A DNA stretch of 64,000 bases, from positions 71,896,286-71,960,285 of the forward strand of contig OZ018321.1 of assembly GCA_963969495.1 (NCBI GenBank). Reading direction: 5' to 3'. The DNA comes from Ceratothoa steindachneri. Lineage: Eukaryota; Arthropoda; Malacostraca; Isopoda; Cymothoidae. Both the position numbers and the translations under genes were made by a program. Of this stretch, positions 56,058-64,000 are shown one piece after another; position 1 is the first letter of the stretch; the number at the start of each line of letters is the position of its first letter. The notes beneath the pieces were generated by a model that had not been told where the DNA came from, searched no databases, and was given only the letters and a program-made list of their open reading frames with translations.

Positions 56058-56367
56058 GTCCATTTTGTACTGGTACGCTTATGTTCAGAAAAAATGGCTA
56101 GCATTAATTTGCACTTAAAAGTTTTCATCTCTTTGATTGGTTACTTTTGTAGGGCTTATGTTCATACAAAATCTCTATATAGTGTAGCATCTCATAAATC
56201 TGCTCATTCCATTAAGATAACCTGCCACAGTTGAAAGACATCTCGGAATGAAATAGATCTTTTGTTAGTGTTCTTTTTTGAGTCACAGACCCAGTTAAAA
56301 AATCTTGTTAAAAAGATAAAGAAAATACAAGTTACAGTTAATAACGCTGCCATTGCAATAGAATTCA

Positions 56368-56942
<575 letters not shown>

Positions 56943-56944
56943 TA

Positions 56945-57545
56945 TATAAAAATAAATTTTAGGAACTTCACCATTTGTAATTCTTTGTGTTTTAAAAAAG
57001 TCACAAAATTTTGATACTTATATTTATTTCTGAACTTCACCATTTAGTTTTTTGATATTATAAAAGAATTATTAGAAATAACTTTGATAAAAGTTATTTC
57101 TTGTTTGTTATTGCTTGTTTGTTTAACTTTGTTTTTGTTGGTTGTTTTTTAAACTATAATGTGATAACAGTGACTTTTGCCGTCTTAAAAAAAAATCTTA
57201 CACATACCCTCAGCTTTTAGTGGGGTGGGGGTTGCTTTATTCATTGTATATAGCGGTTTTAGAGTCTTTTTGTGCCCATGCTCTGATTCCAAGTGAAGCA
57301 GGCCTCCTTTCACACACGATCATTGATATCCTCTTCTTTTCTTTTTCTGCATCTGTTCTTTTTGTTGTTTTTTCTTGCTTGGTTTTTTGTTTTGTTTCCT
57401 GTGTTTGATTTTTTAAAAATATAGAATACTATAATCATAGACCCAAGTTTTTTTTTATGGCAGTCAGTTTCTGCCTTCCCCCTCCCCTTTAAAAGTAAAA
57501 ATAGAGAAAATTTGTGGCTGGCAGTTAGTGTTTGTTTCATTACAG
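56945..57545. other. AT-rich intron with a possible LINE 3'-UTR scrap
   Basis: AACTATAATGTGATAACAGTGACTTTTGCCGTC (57150-57183) resembles the I-group 3' end and is followed by an A-run. The rest is unassigned. Confidence 0.4.
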
Positions 57546-57647
57546 TTCTTTGTACATTACCATACTTTATGGAGTCATCAATTCGCCGTTGTATGGAGAG
57601 TATCAACATGTTGGATTATCAAGTTACTTATGAGAACTACCCATCAG
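57546..57647 (+). CDS. ZCCHC4: ZCCHC4-like methyltransferase exon, PYFxE...MLDYQV segment
   Basis: Acceptor TTTCATTACAG at 57545, donor GTAAGA at 57648. The exon joins the previous one in phase 1 (T+TT, Phe). It reads LPYFMESSIRRCMESINMLD, then YQVTYENYPS. Human ZCCHC4 reads FPYFFEPRICQFFPSFQMLD then YQVDYDNH. This closes the methyltransferase fold. It leaves in phase 1. Confidence 0.93.
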
Positions 57648-57742
57648 GTAAGAACTGTTATTTACCATCTTCAAGATGGAAAAAAAAAAAACCTAATAAG
57701 GAAAGTCGAAGGTTGCCATTTAAATATACAATGGTTGTCAAC

Positions 57743-57743
57743 A

Positions 57744-57789
<46 letters not shown>

Positions 57790-57812
57790 TTATTGATAGA
57801 TAGATAGATATA
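57743..57812. repeat. Compound microsatellite (TA)n(GA)n(GATA)n
   Basis: TA repeats, then about ten GA units, then GATA units (TAGATAGATAGATATAGA), in the short intron between two exons. Confidence 0.9.
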
Positions 57813-58098
57813 GACATACCTATATAGATATATATTATTTCTTAACGATTTATTCAAACTTTCAGAAACCTTTGATTTGACTGTAAAGCCATTGAACTTT
57901 TCTTTCTTCCCTGTAATATGACAGGTTTTGCACCTTCCTTCCATTTCTATTTGTTATCAAAGAAATTCAACATTAATGTAGCTGTGTAATTGAAGTCAGT
58001 GTGTTGGTTATCATCTATGATAATTAAAAGTTGCAAGAAGTAAGTTGGTAGCGCTTTGCACTTTCACAACCTCTATTATTGCAAGATCTTTTATCCAG

Positions 58099-58277
58099 AT
58101 GCTCTCTATTCAGGTGCCAAGGATCTGACAAATGGGTCTGTGGTTCGAATATATACCAATTTGTCACCCAAATGCATCCCCATCTCGAAAGAGGGTTACT
58201 GGTTTTGTGAAATCTGTAATCGCTGGTCTTATGCAAAGAATGCCCACTGTCACCTATGCAAAGCCTGCACTTCTAAG
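58099..58277 (+). CDS. ZCCHC4: ZCCHC4-like methyltransferase exon with Cys/His zinc-binding segment
   Basis: Acceptor TTATCCAG at 58098; the exon ends in phase 0 at donor GTTAGA (58278). It reads DALYSGAKD, VVRIYTNLSPKCI, then EGYWFCEICNRWSYAKNAHC and HLCKACTSK. Human ZCCHC4 has [40 protein letters not shown] and ELCNSCTSK here, so all four CX2C cysteines and the intervening C/H ligands are kept. The remaining C-terminal zinc fingers and the CCHC knuckle should lie in exons downstream; none was seen up to 64000. Confidence 0.93.
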
Positions 58278-59149
58278 GTTAGAACTAAGTTTTGTTTTTA
58301 TTCTAGTACAATTCCTAATTTCATTACTTTATCTTAAAATACTTTCCCTCAAAATGAGGTTGGCAGGCACCAATGCTACTAAAATTACCTATTCTCTCCT
58401 ATCTTTTTATGTCTATCAAGCACAAAACCACCCAATTTTTTTGTGTCTATACTCCGGCACCCGGGTGGAAGCGCATTTGCGTTCAACAGCGTAGCGTACC
58501 TCCTCCTTGCTATTGTTTTGCTTGTTTTCTATTTGTTTGCATAATGTGTATTGTTTTGTTTTGCCTTTTGTTTTAATGTAAACTTTTTAATAGGCTATGG
58601 GTGCTATGGGATGTGATACCTGGTCAATTAATTCTGAATGTTTTTGATCCTCTGGGGACGTTTTTGGGGGGAATACTTCTCAAGGCATTGGAAGGCTATA
58701 GTATCTTCTCCTCATACCCGCTTTTGACCTTAAACTAGGCCTAATGGCCAACAACCTTAACTACTTGATACTAGTATAACATTGCATTCTCGGATAAAAC
58801 TTGTTGCCACCCTGCAAGGAGTTTGGTGGTATAGCTGTGGTAATGATGCCCCTGCGGCAAACTGGAACTTGGGGGGAGCAATATGTCCCCCCAATCTCAG
58901 TGCCCAAAGAGAAACTGGTGCGCTTTCTCTGGTTATCCCTGCATATCTAAATCTATCTTCTTCATTCTTTCTACTTTTTAATCTATACCCCATAAGAGGG
59001 GGGGGCAAGGCTACTCGCCCTACTGCAACTAAAACCTGGAGGAAGGGCACATCCTCCCTGTCCCAATATCTGCATGGCATGCAGTTATAATATATCTTAT
59101 ACAATTTACACTTATTCTTCTTTCCTGAGAGATTTCTTCTCTCATAACT
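58278..59149. other. Intron DNA, no exon or repeat identified
   Basis: The frame 58757-59104 (minus) overlaps another on the plus strand and has no motif. The next ZCCHC4 exon (expected to encode a KWNHCFLCKKC-like stretch) is not visible. Confidence 0.5.
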
Positions 59150-59708
59150 TCCCTACATTGGGGGGGTACCCTTTTTATCGTGTTGCACTTGGTATCTGGA
59201 GGAGCTGCACATCCTCCAGACCTGAGCACAAATGGGGGGCCTAGAAAAGTTGCAGGTGCACTTCCCCCTCACCCCCACTTCAGCGCTACTTTGTGTTTTT
59301 TTATTCTACTACTCCCCTCGACCATTTGTGTACCTGCACTTTGTGCCATTATGAACTGTTCTCACCTGGAAAAATGCAAATTAGGACTGCCCCACCAATG
59401 GCCTGAAATGAACTCTTTTGATGGGGCTGGGGTAAGTTGTTAGTGCACTTCCTCCTCTCTTCCTCTTTTCTACAACTATCCCCTCAACCCTTTGTCTAGG
59501 CTTAAGTACCTGACAAGCTACCTCATGCCATGTCAGAAGAGAGGCTTTGGAACCAATATAAATAATTCCCTTTAATGCATGCTGGTTGCTAGAGACCAGC
59601 CTTGAGGGAGGGGACCTGTGCATTAGTGTGTGAATAATGGGAATTTCAGTTTTTCCCCAATATCAACTGACTTGTGTTTAATGGGCTGACCACTTCCGTG
59701 GCGGTTCT

Positions 59709-59720
59709 TGGGTATATAAG
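59709..59720 (+). promoter_or_regulatory. TATATAAGG box upstream of LINE 5' UTR
   Basis: GGGTATATAAGGCTGTACTG lies about 115 bp before the conserved 5' start of the element. The homologous leader at 54215 reads GCATAAGACTGTACT, so the TATA is present in only one of the two copies. Confidence 0.35.
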
Positions 59721-60819
59721 GCTGTACTGCTTGTGGCAAGTGGGCTTTGCTAACTTGTCTGCTCTTCTGCCACAGTAGATCTTCATATCCTGGCTGTCCT
59801 CTTGAGGATTAGTATATCACAGTACAGCCAGTAAGAGGCACGGCGTTTTGCTTTTCTTGCCGCCGTATTGACGGACCTCGGCGCCCCATCCAGGCCCAGC
59901 TAAGCCTCTTTCCCTTTCTTTCTCACACCCTCTCCTGCCTTATCCTGCCACACCTTATCCTGACCTCTCACTCGGCCTACAACCTCTCCCACAACTTTCT
60001 CTTGTTGGCCTCTAATTTCACAGGGTAGACACCGACCAGCTTCCTCTGACCCAACCATCCTGTATCAGGGCTGGGGGGGAAGGGAGATGACAATATTCCC
60101 CCCTCTAGATCTCCGGTTTGAGGTGGTGGGTTTTTAACAACCTGCCTCACCCCCGCATAACCTTCGCATACCTTCTCTCTCTTTTCACGGTCTATCAATT
60201 TTACACCTAGCCCAAGGTGGTGCCACCACGCCAAAGGGCTGCGTGGCTACTGGGTGGGAGGAGTGGTCTCTAATGGTGGCAGCTGCCCTTGCCAGCCCTG
60301 TCTTCACCCCTTGCAGAGTGGGCTACTGCATGGGCTGATTGGTGTTTGTATCCCATGAATTTAATAGGGTCACATTCTCAATGATTAAAATCTAAAAAAC
60401 AAAACAAAAAAACAATTCCACTTCCTCTTTAATACTGTCAGAGCTGCATGGTAGAAAAGGGAGCCCTCCCCCCCCAATGCTATCTCAGGGGACTGTCCAA
60501 ATTTCTTCTACCGGAGAGGAGGCTTACTCCTCTCCTAGGCCTGCAAGTGCGATGGACTCACCCCTCACCCCCTTCTCTGGAGGCACCCTTGGGCGACTCG
60601 CATTTTCCACTGGCAGTCCCTCCTTTGCTTCCACAGGAGACTGCCAAGAATGCACTCATGCGTCCCAATATTGAATACTCCCGGTGGGAGCTTCTCAATA
60701 GGGCCAACTGTCTTAGGGGGGGCAAGGGATGGCAGGGCCCATTGGTATCTGTTCCATAATGTCCTGCACTCGTGTCTTCTGAATTTATAGTGGGCCGGCG
60801 TACCTGCCCCAATCTTTCC

Positions 60820-62480
60820 CGATGGATGACAGTTTGCCAGCCCAAGATGAACTTGGGGTTGAACTTGGGCTCGGTGCCAAGCGCAGAACCTTAGTCCGCC
60901 CCTGTACTAGCTTTTCAGACGGTTCGAGGCCCCGAGCCGTCGCAAGCAGAGGAGGGATCTCCTCCCCCAGCTGGTGCCCGTGTGACAGACAAGACCTCTA
61001 TTTCAGAGAAGGATGATTGCTGAGGCCAGTCGATCTGCCTAAGGATTCCTGCGGAGTAGAGAAGCGGGTTCATTCCCCACCCTCCTCTCCTAAAAAGAAA
61101 AGACAGGAAGAAGACAAAAAGACTTGGGATTCCTCTGCCTCCATGGGAGCCACGGGGATGGATGGGTCTACTGCCATTTTGGTAACCGACCAAGTCAAGA
61201 TCTGCATGTCTCTCCGGTGCTCTCTCGGCTGTGGTGTCTCAGACAAATACCAAAATTACAAGTGCGCAGAGCGAAGCCTTGATTACGTCAGGGCCCCTCA
61301 TTCGGAGATTACCTGCCATTTTTGAGGTCGCTGTCTTCAAAATTTTCTCATTATTCGCTCCACTGATGGCAACATGATCCATCAGAATAGAGCACTAGCT
61401 AGCCTGATTGGTAGAGAGCCATATATGACCCGTGTTTCTTGGATGGGATCCTTCTGGCTAATGCATGGAATCGAATCCCTGCGAGGCGGCCATTATTAGT
61501 GCTCTTTGGAGTCTGACGTCGCATTCTACCATAACTTTTTAAAGGAGGGAATTTAACAATAACATCACCTTAGACCTGACCAACCATTGTGCAGCCAAGG
61601 TCGAGTGTTTGATGAGAAAACAGGGAGGGGCCTCGAGACCCACCCCTAAACTCTTCGTCACGTTTGACTGTGACAAGCTCCCAGAGTTGGTATGTGCCAG
61701 TTTGTATCGCTACCGCGTGAAGGCATTCGTGCCACTGCTTCGGCTATACGAATCACTCCTGTAGACATACAAAGTCGGGGTTACACAGACTTCAGGTAAC
61801 CCCGACTGTGGCCAATTGTGTCAATTGAGGAGAGCCGTACCGCGTATCTACCTGAGAAGGAAATCCTGGCCATTCAGGACCAGGATCGTCTCTCATTTTG
61901 CGAGATTAAGGACTTGCTCCTGGCACGCACATCGCTGCCTGGGATGTCTAAGCCTCAATGTTAAAAATGGTACCCAACCTATGAGCAGTGTCATTTCCGC
62001 ATCCATTCAGAACCCTTCTGCGGGTTCTACCCACCCCTGGCGTTTCCCTGGTACACCTGGCGGCACAAAGGGTTCACACCCAGCCCGAGCTAAAACCAGG
62101 GCTTACCCCTTTCCTCAGCGTGACCGTTTCCGTAAGACGAAACGGCCATACGTCTCCACCGAGCTAGACTCACAAGAGGCAACACCCCTGAAGTTGGTTG
62201 TGAGACCATCTTCTTGTGTTCCTAATGCTGACCTTCGAAAGGAGGGCTCTACTAAAGGAGCTTCGGCTCCTCCACCCACACACAGTGTTAGGCTGGGTGA
62301 CTCGAACATGGTGGAGGGAGGAAAAGACTCATGGCGAGCCCAACCTTCCCTGATATGATAAATCCTTGAAGGTAACACCGCCTTCACTCCGTTGTCCGCC
62401 TAACAGTGCCCAGAGTTCTGCCTCCGGAAAGTCGAGGGCCTCCGCATCTCATCCGAGCTAAACCTGGAGGGCATATTCCT
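60820..62480 (+). pseudogene. ORF1 of LINE copy 9
   Basis: The N-terminal part carries KKRQEEDKK (about 61096). The central fold (61330-61700) has several small deletions. The first knuckle is shortened (FGYTNHSCRH near 61745, CYYCH lost), the second is largely deleted and the third is degraded (CVN.GEPYRVS near 61815). The tail continues in frame 61816-62358 (ASAPPPTHSVRLGDSN). It is the most eroded ORF1 of the larger copies. Confidence 0.65.
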
Positions 62481-63039
62481 CCAATGAAATTGCCGTGGAC
62501 TCTGGACTAACTGGGGTTGCTGCGGAGGTTCGTCTTGTATCATTTTCCCTTAGCTATCTTTTTTCAGGAGACCCTCCTGGGTGTTTGCCTCCTGCTCACC
62601 CTCCCGGGGTATAATGGTTTTCGACTTCATCACCACAGGATGGGGGGCCGGGCAGGAGGATGCACCATTTACACCCAGCATAATGTCTCCGTTCTTCTTT
62701 TGTTTTCGATACCTCCTTTAAGCCAGTAGCTGAGCTGCTGCACCTGGATAGGAGGTATACTGTTATGCGTACATTCCACCCTCAGTTGACTTCGACGGTG
62801 TGGACTTGCGCTGCGTCGTGGCACGGTTGCCGAGACCCTTTCTCTTACTCAGGTATTTGAACGGTAGACACCCCCTTCTGGGAAGACTACTCAATCAATC
62901 CCAGGGGTCAGGTTTTTGCCAACCTGATCAACGAGCTTGAGATGGGTGTCCTAATGTGGATGAGTTTATGCATCATTGCCCGAGAACCACTTCATTTTCA
63001 TGTCTTGATCTATCTCTGTGCTCTCTGGATACACAATTA
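62480..63039 (+). pseudogene. ORF2 endonuclease start of LINE copy 9
   Basis: LQ.NCRGLWTNWG near 62485, then FFQETLLG (62560-62585, catalytic Glu kept), LSGI.TVDTPFWEDYS (GDLN degraded, 62855-62890) and HCPRTTSFSCLDLSLCSLDT up to 63039. The SDH motif is lost because the sequence changes there. The frame breaks at least four times. Confidence 0.65.
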
Positions 63040-63597
63040 TATAGCTGACCATACCGAGAAGGTACTATTTTGAGAAAGCCCTAACATGTAGCATGAGAAA
63101 AAGCATAGCACAGGTGAAGGCTCTTCCCTCCTACTTCTCCCACCCGCTTTTGCGTCTATAGAAAGTGGAAAAGTTACATGATTGTGAGTTGAAAAAGGAC
63201 ACAATCAGGAAATTTTAATAGAATAGCTGAAACATTTAACTTAGTTCTATAATGTACTTGACCCTATGTTCTATACATATTCATTGATTACATCATCCAG
63301 TCTAGATTTGAATTGTTCTACAAACAAATTATTCACCATCTCGACCTAAAGATGGTTTCATGTACCTCAGATCTTATACAAGAAGTAGTTCCTGCAAATA
63401 CTAGTCTGGAATGTGAGCAAATCCAGCATGGAACCATGGTTATGAGTCAGATTTCTGTTAAACCCGAACATCCTTTTCTACTCCACGTTTTCGACAGCCC
63501 TTAAAATCTCGAAGGTCTCTATTAGCTGGCCTCGTAATCGGCGGAACTTCAGAGAGAAAAGTCCCAGTTCTTAAAGCCGACGCTGATAGCCTTTGAG
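63040..63597. other. Unidentified segment between two LINE pieces
   Basis: AT-rich DNA separating the endonuclease of copy 9 from LINE sequence that resumes about 500 bp further along the element at 63598. It contains an ORF (63313-63504) whose product (SLECEQIQHGTMVMSQISVK) is protein-like but unrecognised. No inverted ends or target duplication were found. Confidence 0.4.
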
Positions 63598-64000
63598 TGT
63601 GAGACGGCCGTAGAACAGAAGCGTAATACCTACATTCGCTATAAGCGATTTCACTGTCGGTGAATTTCTTCGAGCTCGGGCTTTGTTCCGGTATGTTTCG
63701 AAGTTCGACCGCGGCTCTTCCCGGCGGGCATACGTCTCTTCACTTAACGGGAAGACCCCTCTAGCAAATTCTCGCAGAACACCCCTCCCGTTCTAAGGGA
63801 GAATGGAGCCGCAATCTCGAACCAACCCCGCGTCCGTGGCGGAGTCCTTCGCGACCGCATTCTCTAGACGGGATGCTGCTCCGCCAGCATTCAATGCGTG
63901 TGCTGATGTCGTGGAAGGCCGCCAATTGGACTTTACTTCCAGAAGCGGAGAACCCTTCAACGATAGCTTTACATTGAGGGAGTTGCGTTACGCTGTCGCT
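63598..64000 (+). mobile_element. I-group LINE piece running off the right edge
   Basis: GTGAGACGGCC-GAACAGAAGCG aligns with 48210 onward (ORF2 linker), continuing to the start of RT fingers (AACCCTTCAACGATAGCTTTACATTGAG...). Probably the continuation of copy 9. Frames are broken. Confidence 0.75.

Larger units (their letters stand above)
59150..63039 (+). mobile_element. I-group LINE copy 9 with long 5' leader
   Basis: Leader units (59160-59620, two diverged repeats with GATGGGGCTGG-AAGTTG-GTGCACTTCC) are followed by a TATATAAGG box at 59711. The conserved 5' start is at 59829 (AAGAGGCACGGCG...). The 5' UTR runs to about 60800, ORF1 to about 62480 and the endonuclease to 63039. It is cut by an unrelated 558-bp segment. 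Confidence 0.8.

Noticed and set aside
58757..59104. Overlapping plus and minus ORFs as a gene
   Set aside because: No conserved motif on either strand and no splice or repeat context.
63313..63504. Candidate downstream ZCCHC4 exon
   Set aside because: No Cys/His pattern of the C-terminal zinc fingers and no match to the expected WNHC segment.

Overview
This is animal nuclear DNA, not bacterial: long AT-rich introns, GT/AG splice sites, (TA)n microsatellites and a dense load of decayed transposons. The only host gene I can support is a ZCCHC4-like gene (28S rRNA N6-adenosine methyltransferase) on the + strand. Seven coding exons lie at 10285-10492, 21206-21344, 26780-26977, 36848-36959, 53042-53164, 57546-57647 and 58099-58277. 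They have canonical splice sites, matching phases and no stops. They encode the GRF zinc finger, the SAM-binding segment, the catalytic DPPF motif and a downstream Cys/His segment. The first exon and the C-terminal CCHC-knuckle exons were not found, so the window lies inside the gene. The mix of elements (RNase H-bearing I-type LINEs, mariner, hAT, piggyBac, Tc1, pogo/Tigger) suggests an arthropod, perhaps a decapod crustacean; that is inference.

Nearly everything else is transposon wreckage in the introns. One I-group non-LTR retrotransposon family dominates. It has an ORF1 with three zinc knuckles and an ORF2 with APE endonuclease, reverse transcriptase (YVDD), RNase H and a C-terminal Cys-rich segment. 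About ten copies or large pieces are present: 1-3327, 11683-16895, 16905-20552, 21905-25570, 28372-30513, 30514-34445, 41930-44436 with 50608-51490, 44437-50607, 59150-63039 and 63598-64000. All are on the + strand, like the host gene, and all are broken by stops, frameshifts and deletions. The copy at 44437-50607 is the best preserved and appears nested inside an older copy.

DNA transposons: four hAT-type elements (17381-17814, 31752-32181, 34556-34944, and 55024-56057 with a BED finger and a perfect 8-bp target duplication), two mariners with TA-flanked inverted repeats (51930-52858, 56468-56942), a Tc1 (37263-39101), a piggyBac remnant (35640-36370) and a pogo/Tigger remnant (39583-40572). 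Other reverse-transcribing debris lies at 5014-5480, 5967-8262 (inverted arms plus an RT-connection/RNase H fragment), 10930-11190, 27180-27490 and 32432-32948.

The parts least explained by known families are: a perfect ~450-bp palindrome centred on a (TA)n tract (40865-41314), next to a second (TA)n hairpin; a compact gene-like block at 9055-9991 (189-bp tandem duplication, ORF, AATAAA, TTTAAATA box and a 46-residue single-pass membrane ORF); a GC-rich segment with a TATA box (27615-28190); and repeated 5' leader units upstream of I-type copies.
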